Origin: Planctomycetales bacterium
GTDB lineage: Bacteria; Planctomycetota; SZUA-567
Direction of reading: 5' to 3'
Length of the DNA stretch: 30,848 bases
Assembly: GCA_025997475.1 (NCBI GenBank)
Contig: BNUQ01000021.1
Location: forward strand, 1 to 30,848
The position numbers were made by a program, and so were the translations under genes. Numbering within the stretch: position 1 is the stretch's first letter; each line of letters opens with the position of its first letter. The notes beneath the pieces are model-generated. The model did not search any database. It saw nothing but the letters and a program-made list of their open reading frames with translations, and was not told where the DNA came from. Of this stretch, positions 15,821 through 25,258 are shown piece after piece.

Positions 15821-16933
15821 GTGTCGAAAAAATACGAACGCTATTTTCGCCGTTTTCGGCGGTGTCTTATCGTCGTCGGTATCGGCGGCGCGTTAATCGC
15901 CGCCGGTTTAACCGATTTCGTTTTTGCCAATCACCAAACCAATCAAGCCGCGGCGGTCGAATGGCGATGGACGGCCGCCGAAGAAAAAACTATCCGCCAA
16001 AAACTTCTGCCGCAAGTAACCGCCAATCGCGACGGCTCGTTCTCGCTCGAAAGCGCCGATTGGCGCGTAACCACCTATCTGACGCCGCTTTTTACCGCGC
16101 AAGCCGCCGCGTATCTCGACTTTTTCGCGGCGGTTTTTCAGCGCGCGTTTCCGTTCAAGGACGCGGCAAAACGGCGGGACTATAAACCGCTAGCGCTCAT
16201 TTACAAGAGCCGCGCCGATTACTTGCGACACAGCGGCGCCGAAGAATGGTCGGCGGGCATCTGCCGCCACGCGCTCGGCGCCGACGGCAAACCGCAAATC
16301 ACGCTGTTCACTTATTACGAGCCGCGCGAGCGCGAGTCGCTCGCGTTCGACGACCGCGCGCCGTTAAGCACGATACAACACGAAGCCACGCACGCCTTGC
16401 TGTTTCGCCTGCTCTCCGCGCCGATTCCGCTATGGCTAAACGAGGGCGCGGCGACTTATTACGGGCATTGGCAACCGCGCCAAAAAATCACCAATCTGGG
16501 CAATCGGCCGGTCGATGTCGCCGCGCGGCGGTCGCGCGCGGACAAGTCCGCGGCGCCGGAACGTCTGCGGGAATTTTATCGCGCGCGCCCCGACGCGCCG
16601 TTGCCGAGTTTGTCGCGGTTAATCGCCGGCGACACCGACAAAGAATTTTACGCCGACGACGGCGGCGAAGCCACGCGGTTAAATTATCTGCTGGCGGAAA
16701 GTTTTATTGATTTTTTAATGCGCTCGCAAAAACGGCGCCCGCTGTTGCAGGCGATTATCGAGCGCGTCCAAGCGCGAAAAAAGCCGCTGACCGCAACCGA
16801 ACTGCGGCGTTGCGAAGCGCAATGGCTGGTCTTTCTGAAAGATAAGTGGGACGTGCCGTTAGCGGAAAAGCGCCTGCGCCGACAATTGCAAAATTTGCAG
16901 TCGCGCGCGCCCGTTGACTTATCGGTTGAATAG
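15821..16933 (+). CDS. Membrane-anchored HExxH peptidase-like protein (DUF1570-like)
   Basis: The 370-residue protein has one N-terminal membrane segment (about residues 13-33, LIVVGIGGALIAAGLTDFVF) after a basic start, so most of it should face the periplasm. HEATH (187-191) is a gluzincin zinc site, with a downstream Glu208 in WLNEGAATYY as probable third ligand. This is the arrangement of DUF1570/peptidase-MA-like proteins. The C-terminal third has FIDFLMRSQKRRPLLQ. The GTG at 15821 is preferred because AGGGTGA lies about 7 bases upstream; the longer frame from 15767 would run through the tRNA gene on the other strand. It follows the macroglobulin gene, so a shared envelope-proteolysis theme is possible but unproven. 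The substrate is unknown. Confidence 0.75.
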   Translation: MSKKYERYFRRFRRCLIVVGIGGALIAAGLTDFVFANHQTNQAAAVEWRWTAAEEKTIRQKLLPQVTANRDGSFSLESADWRVTTYLTPLFTAQAAAYLDFFAAVFQRAFPFKDAAKRRDYKPLALIYKSRADYLRHSGAEEWSAGICRHALGADGKPQITLFTYYEPRERESLAFDDRAPLSTIQHEATHALLFRLLSAPIPLWLNEGAATYYGHWQPRQKITNLGNRPVDVAARRSRADKSAAPERLREFYRARPDAPLPSLSRLIAGDTDKEFYADDGGEATRLNYLLAESFIDFLMRSQKRRPLLQAIIERVQARKKPLTATELRRCEAQWLVFLKDKWDVPLAEKRLRRQLQNLQSRAPVDLSVE

Positions 16934-17020
16934 ACGGCTACTTTTTTATTGCCGCGCCGCCCGCAAATCATAAAAATCTTTTTTTTATTCGTAAAAATTA
17001 AACTCGAACGAGGAAACCTA

Positions 17021-20000
17021 ATGCCGACTTTTGCCGATTTGCGACCGCTGACGGCGGACTTGCCGCCGCTCGTGTTGTTGAGTTCGTTGGATTTTGGCGG
17101 CGCCGGCATTGCGGCGCGGCGGTTGTTGGAGGGATTGCTCGCCGCCGGTGCCGACGCGCGGATGATTTGCTTGCAGAAAAAATCGAATTTACCGCAGGTC
17201 GGCGAACTCAAACATCCGCAAACCGGACAACCGCTGTGGAATTACGACGCGCAACTGCGCGGCGAAGTGTTGCGGAATTATCCGCATCGTCCGGCGGGCG
17301 CCGAGATGTTTTCATTGACCAAATCGTTAGTCAATCTTGCCGAATTTGATTTGGTGAAAAACGCGCCGTTAGTTCATTTGCATTGGGTCGCCGGTTTGGT
17401 GGGCTTTCCGCAAGCGCGAGAGGTTTTCGCGGGGAAAAAACTCGTGTGGACGTTGCACGATAAAAACCCGTTCACCGGCGGTTGCCACATTATCGAAGGT
17501 TGCGAAAAATGGAAAACCGCAGGTTGCCACGAATGTCCGCAACTCGGCGCTCCCTTGCCGACGATTGACTACGATTTGGTGGCGGCGAATTTCGTTAATA
17601 AATACGACGGCTATCAGGGACTGGATTTGAACGTCGTAACGCTGAGTCGCAAATTTTATCAGTTCGCCGGCGAGAGTTTGTTATTGCAACAATTTCCGCG
17701 CGAAACGATTCCGAACGGCTTCCCGTTGAATGAATTTTATCCGCAACAACCGGACAACGCGCGGTATTTATTAGGATTGCCGGACGACCGGAAAATTATT
17801 TTGTTCGGCGCCGACGGCGTCGGCAATCGCAACAAAGGATTGCATTTACTTATAGAAGCGTTACGGCAACTCGCCGGTCGCTGGGCGGGCAAGCCGCCGC
17901 TACTCGCGATTATCGGTAATGCCGCCGCCGCGCCGCAATTGCCGCCGGAATACGAGGTGCGGTTGCTTGGGCGAATGGACGCGCCGACGCAATTAGCCAC
18001 GGCGTATTCCGCCGCCGATGTTTTTGTGTTGCCCTCGCGGGAAGATAACTTGCCGAATATGCTGATTGAGGCGCAAGCGTGCGGCACGCCGGGCGTCGGT
18101 TTTGCGATTGAAGGCGTATTAGACATTATTCAAGACGGCGTTACCGGCTATTTCGCGGCGCCGGAAAACGTCGCCGACCTCGCGGCGAAGATAAAACAAA
18201 TTTTAACGTTGCCGTCCGCCGACCACGAAAAAATGCGCGAGAACTGCCGCGCGCACGCGCTCGCGAATTACGCGCCGGAATTGCAGGTCGAAAGATATTT
18301 GCAACTCTACCGGCGATTGCTGGGCTTGCCGGAAAAAACGGCGACAGCGACGCCACCGGCGTCGCCCTCTAATCCCGCGCCACTCGCCCCGGCGCAACCG
18401 CAAATTTCCGTCATCATTCCGGTCTATAATACGGAAAAATATCTGCGCCGATGTCTCGACAGCGTGTTGAAACAGACCTTACGCGAAATCGAAATTATCG
18501 GCGTGAACGATTGTTCGCCGGACAATTCGCTCGCGATTTTGCGGGAGTATGCCGCGCGCGATGCGCGAATTAAAATCATCGACTTTCCCGAAAATAAAGG
18601 CGTCTCAGTGGCGCGAAACGCCGGTATCGACGCGGCGCTCGGTGAATACCTTGGTTTTGTCGATAGCGACGACACGCTGGACTTAAACTTTTATGAAAAA
18701 TTATATGCCGCGGCGCAAACGAGCGGTGCGGAAATCGTTAAAGGCAATGCGCGAGAGGTTGATGCACAGGGGCGCATAATTTTAAATCGAATAAACGAAT
18801 TGATAAAAACACACAAGATGTTTTTTGTCGGTTGTTGGTGGTCGGCAATCTATAAAACTTCATTCATCAAAAATAAGCAAATTACTTTCCCGCCCGGATT
18901 TACTGCCGGTCAAGACGCTTGTTTTCTGATTCAAGCCGTGAGCCAAGCGAATCGCGTGGCGACGGGTGACGATGTTTATTACAATTATATGCGACAGGAA
19001 AACTCGACAACTTACGCGCTGACCGCCGAGAAAGTTTTCGCCATCGCTGAATCGCGGAAATTTATCATTGACTATCTTAATTCGTTGACGATTGACGCGG
19101 AGGGATACCTTATCACGTTTAATGAACAAACACATATCTTGGTGCATCACTATGAACGCGAAACCGACCCGAAAATTCGTCGCCGTTTGGTTGAATACTT
19201 GCAATACTTTTATTCAAAATGCCGCCATCCGCAACAAGTGCGGCGTTATGATTTGCAATTGCCGGCAACCGGCGCCAATACCGGTTCGGCGCCGAAAGTT
19301 TCGGTGATTATTCCAATCTATAACGTCGAACCGTATCTGCGCCAATGTTTAGACAGCGTGGTTAATCAGACCTTGAAAGAAGTCGAAATCATCGGCATTG
19401 ATGACGGCTCGACCGATAATTCGTTGGCGATTTTGCGGGAATATGCGGCAAAAGACGAACGGATCAAAGTGGTGGCGTTACCGAAAAACGGCGGCGTCTC
19501 GGCGGCGCGTAATGTCGGATTGGCGTCGGCGACCGGCGAGTATCTCGGCTTTATCGACAGCGACGACTACATCGATTTGAATTTTTATGAAGCGTTATAT
19601 CGGCAAGCGCAAACGGGAGGCGCGGATATTGTCAAGTGTCGCCGCAAGGAAATCGGTCTTGATGGAAAAGTTGTGATTGATGAACTTAATCTTAACGCGC
19701 GGGTGGCAAAGAACAAAATTTATTTTACCCATGAATGGACGACGGCTATTTATCGCGCCGCACTTATCCGCGCCCGTCAAGTAGAATGTCCAGTTGGCGT
19801 TGTTTTCGGGGAAGACACCTGCTTTTTGTTAAAAGCGGTGTATTACGCGAATCGAGTTGACCTGATTGACAACGTTTATTACACCTACTTACGTCGGGAT
19901 AATTCCGCTTCTAAAGCGGGCGGCGGTCATAAAGGAAAAGAGACGGCAATAAAGATTCCCGCGTTTCGCTACATTGTTGATTTTATTAACTCCGTGCCGA

Positions 20001-23000
20001 TGGACGAAAATGAATATCGTTTCCGTTTTAATATCTGCGCTTATCAAGTTTCAGCGGGCATACGTTTAGGTGGGGGGGATTCCACGGAAGTCGCTCGCGC
20101 CCTAACGGATTTTGCCCGTGAATTGGACAGTAAAAATAAATACCGACAAGTTTCCCCGCTGGCAAAAAATCTCGGCGCGGCAGTCGCGGGAAAACCTAAC
20201 GGGTTATCCTTTATTGAATTGTCGCCGTTGGTCGAAAATCTGCCGGCGGTAGTGACGTTGGCGGCGACCGATTTCATCGGCGCGACGCCGAATTTGGCTA
20301 CGCAAATTCATTTTGGTCTGGTCAAATCCGGCGCGAATACTCAAATGGTAACGCTGTGGAAAAAGACCAATATCCCGACTATCGGCGAATTGCAAAATAA
20401 CGGCAAGCCGCTGTATCACTCGGTTCGCGGCGCCGGGGTGAACGCGCATTTTGATTTGCGGCAAATCGCGGATTTATTGAATCGCGCGGGTTTGCTTCAC
20501 TTTTTTGACATTCGCGGTTTAGTCGAATTTTCATTAGCGGCGCCGCTGTTGCGCGGCAAGAAAATTGTCTGGACGCTTGAAAACATCTTGCAGTTAGCCG
20601 ATGCGGACGCGCTGACCACTATCGGAGAACCGCCGCTGAATATCATCATTACGACGCCGACCGACGAACTCGCCGCGCAAGTTAAACAACATCCGGCGCT
20701 GAAAAATTTCTCCGTCATTGCGATTCCCTCAGGTGACGATGACCGCTCGCGGATGACCGCGCTTACGCTTTATCTGCAACTTTATCGGCATTTTTGGGGT
20801 TTGCCGGAAAAAATCATTATGCCGGAGGCGCTTATGCAAAAGGTGTCCACGCCGATGCAAGCCGGCGCCATCGGCGACGCGCTTGCGCTTTATGACGCCC
20901 ACCGCCGCAATTTGGCGATCAATCAACCTTCTGCCGCGCTCGCGGAATTTGACGAGTTAATCGCGCAAATGAAAGAATTATTGGCGAAACAAAAATTATC
21001 GGCGACGGCGATGCCGAGTCCGGCGATTTCGGTGTTGGTGCCGGTCTATAAAGTGGAGAAATACTTACGGAAATGTCTTGATTCAATTTTAGCGCAGACC
21101 TTCACCGATTTTGAATTGATTTTGGTCGATGACGCTTCGCCCGATGATTGCGGCAAAATTTGCGACGAATACGCCGCGAAAGACCCGCGAATTAAAGTTA
21201 TTCATAAGCCGCAAAACGAGGGTTTGCCGCAAGCACGGAAAACCGGTTTCGCGGCGTCGCGCGGCGCCTATATCCAGTTTGTCGATAGCGATGATTGGCT
21301 CGAACCGGATATGTTGGCAAAGATGTTTTACGCGGCGGTGAGCGGCGATTGCGATCTGGTCTATAGCGATTATTGGGAACATAGCGCGAGCGCGGACGGA
21401 ACGATTACGCAAGAATATGCCAATCTCGGACGAAGTATCGACGCCGATAAAATTACGAATATCAACGAGTGCGTTTTGCATCGTTCTAAAACCGCAAGAT
21501 GGAACTGCGTGGTCTGGAATAAACTTTATCGCCGGTCGGTCGTTGCGGCGATAAAATTTCCGACGGCGAGTCGCGCGGAAGACCACTACATCACCTGTCA
21601 AACGCTCTACTACGCCGACAAAATCGCCTATACGCCGTTCGCGCTCTATCACTATCAGCGGCAAAATATGCAATCCATAATGAACGCTCCGGCGCGATCT
21701 GAAAAAAATTACCGTGAAATGCGTGAGATTTTCACGCAAGTAGAGCAATTTCTGCGAGAGAAATTCGGCGAGGACTTCGCGATGTTCGCGCCGACCTTAA
21801 AACACCGAATGGCGGACGTCGAAAAACAAAATCCCGATTATCGACCCGTCAATCACGTTTATGACGAAGGGTTTTATTCACGGCACCTTGCCGGATCGCT
21901 GTCTTCGGCAAGAACGGTCTTGCCGTTGGTGGTTAATTTGGTTAAACCGCAATCAGTATGCGATGTCGGTTGCGGCACCGGCGCGTGGTTGAAAACTTGC
22001 GCCGAAATCGCCGGGATTGCCGATGAAAATACCATAGGTTTTGACTTTGATGTTCCGGTTAGTCAATTGTTGATTAAACAACAGCAATATCGTAATACAG
22101 ACCTGAAAATACCGGTTGTTTGCGAGAGAAAATTTGATTTGTGTATTTCGGTAGAAGTCGCCGAACATATACCGCATAAGCAAAGCGAGATTTTTGTCCA
22201 ATCGTTGGTCGATTTGGCGCCGGTAATTTTGTTTAGCGCCGCCGTGCCGGGGCAAGGCGGAACCGAACATATCAACGAACAGTGGCCGCTTTATTGGGAA
22301 CAAATTTTCCGCAAAAAAAATTATTACGGTATTGATTTACTACGCTCACAAATTTGGGACAACAACCGGATTGATTGGTGGTATCGGCAAAATATCGTGC
22401 TGTTTGTCCGCGAAGATAAGTTGGCGGAACTCGGCTTAGAAAAGCCGCAAAGTTTTCTTTTGCCACTCGTCCATCCGCAAAGTAAGCAGTGGCGCCGCGC
22501 CGAACGACAACCGGTGGGGATAATCAACCCCGATACGATACCGTTGCATCGGGACGTATTCGGTCCCTATAAAAACTGTTTTCAGGGCAAGGATTGCGTG
22601 GTGTTAGGCACCGGTCCGACATTGAATTCCTATCAACCACTTAAAGATGCGATTCATATCGGCGTAAACGGCGCGGTGTTATATGATAAAGTGAATTTAG
22701 ATTATTATTTTTTGGTGAATTATTTATCAGTCGAAGTATTTTTTAAAAAGGTGGTTGCATCTTCAGCACAAAAGTTTATTGGTCAACATATTGACTATAG
22801 TCGGCGAAAATTTGCTGTCCCGCAAGAAAAGTGCAATCAAAGTAATGCCCGTATATTTGGGTTGCGGCAATACTGGGGGGATAGTGAAATGCAATTATTT
22901 GAAAGCCAAGGCGGCGAACTGAATCCCGATTTACTTAACGCTCCGATGACAATACTTGATGGTTCCGCGACTATGGGAATTCAGTTTGCATTGTGGGGGC

Positions 23001-23278
23001 ATGCCAAACGAATTTTCATTGTCGGTTGCGATGGACGGTCGCAAGACCCATCAACGATATATGCGTATTTTGATGGACATCCAAACGCTCTGCATAGAAT
23101 GGCTACATACAAAGTATCAACATCGTCGATGGGAAAAGCTCTGTTGATTGCAGAAGTTAATATGCGAAAAATAAAAGAACTGCGCGATAAGCACTACCAT
23201 GACACCGAAATAATCTCGATAAATCCCGTTCAGTATAAAGGTCTTTTTGACAAAGATATTTATACGGTTAAGGATTAA
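17021..23278 (+). CDS. Giant multidomain glycosyltransferase/methyltransferase fusion
   Basis: This 2085-residue protein strings together at least seven modules. (1) Residues 1-435 are a GT4 GT-B transferase (LDFGGAGIAARRLLEG; PSREDNLPNMLIEAQACG). (2) A GT2 GT-A module begins near 460 (DSDD near 546). (3) A second GT2 begins near 757 (DSDD near 843). (4) Residues about 1065-1264 are a degenerate GT4 N-terminal-like copy without the nucleotide-binding half. (5) A third GT2 begins near 1334 (DSDD near 1419). (6) A class I methyltransferase spans about 1607-1810 (CDVGCGTGAW). (7) Residues about 1845-2080 are a DUF115/GT42-like Rossmann module (VVLGTGPTLN; GSATMGIQFALWG). The ATG at 17021 has GAGGAAA upstream and is preferred over 16949. 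No membrane segment is seen. It probably builds a surface glycan. Confidence 0.88.
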   Translation: MPTFADLRPLTADLPPLVLLSSLDFGGAGIAARRLLEGLLAAGADARMICLQKKSNLPQVGELKHPQTGQPLWNYDAQLRGEVLRNYPHRPAGAEMFSLTKSLVNLAEFDLVKNAPLVHLHWVAGLVGFPQAREVFAGKKLVWTLHDKNPFTGGCHIIEGCEKWKTAGCHECPQLGAPLPTIDYDLVAANFVNKYDGYQGLDLNVVTLSRKFYQFAGESLLLQQFPRETIPNGFPLNEFYPQQPDNARYLLGLPDDRKIILFGADGVGNRNKGLHLLIEALRQLAGRWAGKPPLLAIIGNAAAAPQLPPEYEVRLLGRMDAPTQLATAYSAADVFVLPSREDNLPNMLIEAQACGTPGVGFAIEGVLDIIQDGVTGYFAAPENVADLAAKIKQILTLPSADHEKMRENCRAHALANYAPELQVERYLQLYRRLLGLPEKTATATPPASPSNPAPLAPAQPQISVIIPVYNTEKYLRRCLDSVLKQTLREIEIIGVNDCSPDNSLAILREYAARDARIKIIDFPENKGVSVARNAGIDAALGEYLGFVDSDDTLDLNFYEKLYAAAQTSGAEIVKGNAREVDAQGRIILNRINELIKTHKMFFVGCWWSAIYKTSFIKNKQITFPPGFTAGQDACFLIQAVSQANRVATGDDVYYNYMRQENSTTYALTAEKVFAIAESRKFIIDYLNSLTIDAEGYLITFNEQTHILVHHYERETDPKIRRRLVEYLQYFYSKCRHPQQVRRYDLQLPATGANTGSAPKVSVIIPIYNVEPYLRQCLDSVVNQTLKEVEIIGIDDGSTDNSLAILREYAAKDERIKVVALPKNGGVSAARNVGLASATGEYLGFIDSDDYIDLNFYEALYRQAQTGGADIVKCRRKEIGLDGKVVIDELNLNARVAKNKIYFTHEWTTAIYRAALIRARQVECPVGVVFGEDTCFLLKAVYYANRVDLIDNVYYTYLRRDNSASKAGGGHKGKETAIKIPAFRYIVDFINSVPMDENEYRFRFNICAYQVSAGIRLGGGDSTEVARALTDFARELDSKNKYRQVSPLAKNLGAAVAGKPNGLSFIELSPLVENLPAVVTLAATDFIGATPNLATQIHFGLVKSGANTQMVTLWKKTNIPTIGELQNNGKPLYHSVRGAGVNAHFDLRQIADLLNRAGLLHFFDIRGLVEFSLAAPLLRGKKIVWTLENILQLADADALTTIGEPPLNIIITTPTDELAAQVKQHPALKNFSVIAIPSGDDDRSRMTALTLYLQLYRHFWGLPEKIIMPEALMQKVSTPMQAGAIGDALALYDAHRRNLAINQPSAALAEFDELIAQMKELLAKQKLSATAMPSPAISVLVPVYKVEKYLRKCLDSILAQTFTDFELILVDDASPDDCGKICDEYAAKDPRIKVIHKPQNEGLPQARKTGFAASRGAYIQFVDSDDWLEPDMLAKMFYAAVSGDCDLVYSDYWEHSASADGTITQEYANLGRSIDADKITNINECVLHRSKTARWNCVVWNKLYRRSVVAAIKFPTASRAEDHYITCQTLYYADKIAYTPFALYHYQRQNMQSIMNAPARSEKNYREMREIFTQVEQFLREKFGEDFAMFAPTLKHRMADVEKQNPDYRPVNHVYDEGFYSRHLAGSLSSARTVLPLVVNLVKPQSVCDVGCGTGAWLKTCAEIAGIADENTIGFDFDVPVSQLLIKQQQYRNTDLKIPVVCERKFDLCISVEVAEHIPHKQSEIFVQSLVDLAPVILFSAAVPGQGGTEHINEQWPLYWEQIFRKKNYYGIDLLRSQIWDNNRIDWWYRQNIVLFVREDKLAELGLEKPQSFLLPLVHPQSKQWRRAERQPVGIINPDTIPLHRDVFGPYKNCFQGKDCVVLGTGPTLNSYQPLKDAIHIGVNGAVLYDKVNLDYYFLVNYLSVEVFFKKVVASSAQKFIGQHIDYSRRKFAVPQEKCNQSNARIFGLRQYWGDSEMQLFESQGGELNPDLLNAPMTILDGSATMGIQFALWGHAKRIFIVGCDGRSQDPSTIYAYFDGHPNALHRMATYKVSTSSMGKALLIAEVNMRKIKELRDKHYHDTEIISINPVQYKGLFDKDIYTVKD

Positions 23279-23336
23279 ACCGCAATTGGCGGTTGAATTT
23301 AAAATTACAGTTAAATTTTATTTTAAGGAGATATTT

Positions 23337-24030
23337 ATGCCCCCCCCCCTCGCAAGAAAACGCCGTTTTTCCGTTAGGTTTTGATTTTGCCAAAAAATGG
23401 GATTATGAAAACGGATTTTATCTTACCTCCGCGACTTCGCGGTTGGCAAAGAGTATCGCGCACTATGAACTCTACAAAAAAATTGTAAATATCCCCGGCG
23501 ATATTGTGGAATGCGGCGTATTTAAGGGCGCTTCGCTGATTCGTTTTGCCACTTATCGCGAAATGCTTGAGAGCCAGTATTCGCGAAAAATTATCGGCTT
23601 TGACGCTTTCGGTAAATTTCCCACTACCGTAACGTTATCGAGCGACAAGCAATTTATCGAAAAATTTGAGCGGGAAAGCGGCGAAGGGATTTCACAAGAG
23701 GCGCTTGAGGACGTTATGCGATGCAAAGGACTTGTCAATATACAACTTATCAAAGGCAATATCTTGGACACGCTTCCTGATTTTATCGCCAAATCCGCAG
23801 TCAAGATCGCGCTTTTGCATCTCGATCTGGATGTTTATGAAGCCACTAAGGCGTGTCTTGATTGTTTATACGATAAAATGGTTACGGGCGGCGTTATCGT
23901 TTTTGATGATTACGGCACGGTTGACGGCGCGACCAAAGCCATTGACGAATTACTGCAATCGCAAGGAAAGCGTCCGGTTATCCAAAAATTGCCGTATAAT
24001 TACATTCCGGCGTATGTAATAAAAGATTAA
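23337..24030 (+). CDS. TylF/MycF-family O-methyltransferase, frame broken by C10 tract
   Basis: TylF-type enzymes are SAM- and Mg-dependent sugar O-methyltransferases. The body shows VECGVFKGAS (SAM loop), IGFDAFGKFP, LLHLDLDVYEATKACL and GGVIVFDDYG with metal-binding acidic residues. A strong ribosome site (TAAGGAGAT) stands before the ATG at 23337, directly followed by ten C. With ten C that frame stops after 15 codons. With nine C it reads MPPPSQENAV and continues as a 230-residue enzyme. The gene is therefore out of frame here, although a weak TTG at 23293 could enter the main frame with ten C. It follows the giant transferase and probably methylates a glycan sugar. A sequencing error in the homopolymer is the main alternative. 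Confidence 0.82.
23340..23349 (+). repeat. Poly-C (10) tract directly after ATG
   Basis: Ten consecutive C follow the ATG of the TylF-like gene, one more than needed for an open frame. Slipped-strand mispairing there would switch translation on (9 or 12) or off. Confidence 0.9.
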
Positions 24031-24149
24031 CCTGTTATGCTATTTGGTGTAAAATGAAACAGCGAAGCGAGAGACAGTTGGTTGCAAATTGTAACCAATT
24101 GAAAATGCCTACCGCCGTCTAAAACTACTATTTATTACGGATAAAGTTT

Positions 24150-25049
24150 ATGAGTAATCTAAAAGTGTTCGAAAACAAAAAAATCCGCACACATTGGGAC
24201 GCGGAAAAGGAAGAGTGGTATTTTTCCGTCGTTGATGTCTGCGGCGTATTGAGCGGTTCGATCGCCAAAGACGCCGGCGCGTATTGGCGCAAATTGAAAC
24301 AACGCCTCAACGCGGAAGGAAGTGAACTCGTGACAAAATGTCACGGGTTGAAAATGCTTGCCGAGGACGGCAAAATGCGGGAAACCGATGTCCTCGACCC
24401 CCAAGGCATTTTGCGGCTCGTGCAGTCGATTCCATCGCCGAACGCCGAGCCGTTTAAACTGTGGTTGGCGCAAGTCGGCAATGATCGCTTAAACGAAATC
24501 GCCGACCCGGAAAAAGCGCTCTTGCGCGGCGCCGATTTTTACCGCGCCAAGGGCTACACCGAGGGTTGGATAAATCAGCGATTGCAGACGATTGAAATGC
24601 GCAAAGAATTAATCGACGAGTGGCGCGAACGCGGCATTGCGACCGAGAAAGAATACGCGATTTTGACCAACGAAATGACGAAGGCGTGGAGCGGAATGAC
24701 GGTCGGCGGTTACAAGAAAATAAAACGTCTCACGAAAGAAAACCTGCGCGACAATATGACGAATATCGAATTGGTATTGAATATGTTGGCGGAAGTTACC
24801 GCGACGGCGATTTCACGCAATGAAAGACCGGATGATTTCGCGGGAAATCGGCGCGTGGCGCGCGACGGCGGCAAAGTGGCAAAAAATGCGCGGCAGGATA
24901 TTGAAACCCGCCTCGGCAAAACCGTCATTTCGCCGGTGAACTCCCGCGATAAAAAACAATTGGAAATTACCTTGCCGAAAAAGAAGCCGATAAAAATGAA
25001 ACCGCTGTTTGTCGCAAGATACGATTATGTGAATTTACAGGCATCATAA
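24150..25049 (+). CDS. Bro-N domain protein (phage-antirepressor/DinD-like)
   Basis: The 299-residue protein begins with a Bro-N domain (residues about 3-110: FENKKIRTHWDAEKEEWYFSVVDV, then VLDPQGILRLVQSI and EPFKLWLAQVG). Bro-N domains occur in viral BRO proteins and phage antirepressors and bind DNA. The second half (YTEGWINQRLQ, then GGYKKIKRLTKENLRDNM and KVAKNARQDIETRLGKTVISP) resembles bacterial chromosomal Bro-N/DinD-type proteins. The function is unknown. It is odd inside a glycan locus. Its last residues (YVNLQAS) lie within the 176-bp direct repeat and match the end of the radical SAM protein (YMNLQASK), so its 3' end appears to come from recombination. Its stop overlaps the ATG of the neuA fragment (TAATG). 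Confidence 0.85.
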   Translation: MSNLKVFENKKIRTHWDAEKEEWYFSVVDVCGVLSGSIAKDAGAYWRKLKQRLNAEGSELVTKCHGLKMLAEDGKMRETDVLDPQGILRLVQSIPSPNAEPFKLWLAQVGNDRLNEIADPEKALLRGADFYRAKGYTEGWINQRLQTIEMRKELIDEWRERGIATEKEYAILTNEMTKAWSGMTVGGYKKIKRLTKENLRDNMTNIELVLNMLAEVTATAISRNERPDDFAGNRRVARDGGKVAKNARQDIETRLGKTVISPVNSRDKKQLEITLPKKKPIKMKPLFVARYDYVNLQAS

Positions 25050-25198
25050 TGAAAACCATCGCCTTTATCCCCGCGCGGGGCGGAAGTCAATCAATCCCGC
25101 GTAAAAACATCAAACCGCTGTGCGGTAAGCCGCTGATTTATTGGACGGTCGCCGCGCTCGCCGGCGCCGCGGCGATCGATGAAATCATTGTCGCCACC
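25023..25198 (+). repeat. Direct repeat copy 1 (neuA 5' end)
   Basis: These 176 bp match 26174-26349 with about six differences. The repeat includes the end of the preceding gene, the overlap stop/start and the first 50 codons of neuA. The copies are 1151 bp apart. Confidence 0.93.
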
Positions 25199-25258
25199 AA
25201 ATTTTTACTTATTCCACTTAACCGAAGGAGAAACTATGCCGCGCCAAAACCCGTTTAG
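25049..25258 (+). pseudogene. Truncated neuA 5' fragment
   Basis: The first 50 codons (MKTIAFIPARGGSQSIPRKN onward, to IIVAT) equal the start of the intact neuA at 26200. Similarity stops abruptly at 25198. The frame then reads 20 unrelated residues and ends at 25258, overlapping the start of the radical SAM gene. It keeps the nucleotide-binding motif but lacks the rest of the catalytic domain, so it is a non-functional remnant of a duplication. Confidence 0.9.

Noticed and set aside
16949..17020. Extended start of the giant transferase at 16949
   Set aside because: The extra residues are an AT-rich, hydrophobic-basic stretch, while the ATG at 17021 has a good ribosome site and begins just ahead of the GT4 domain.
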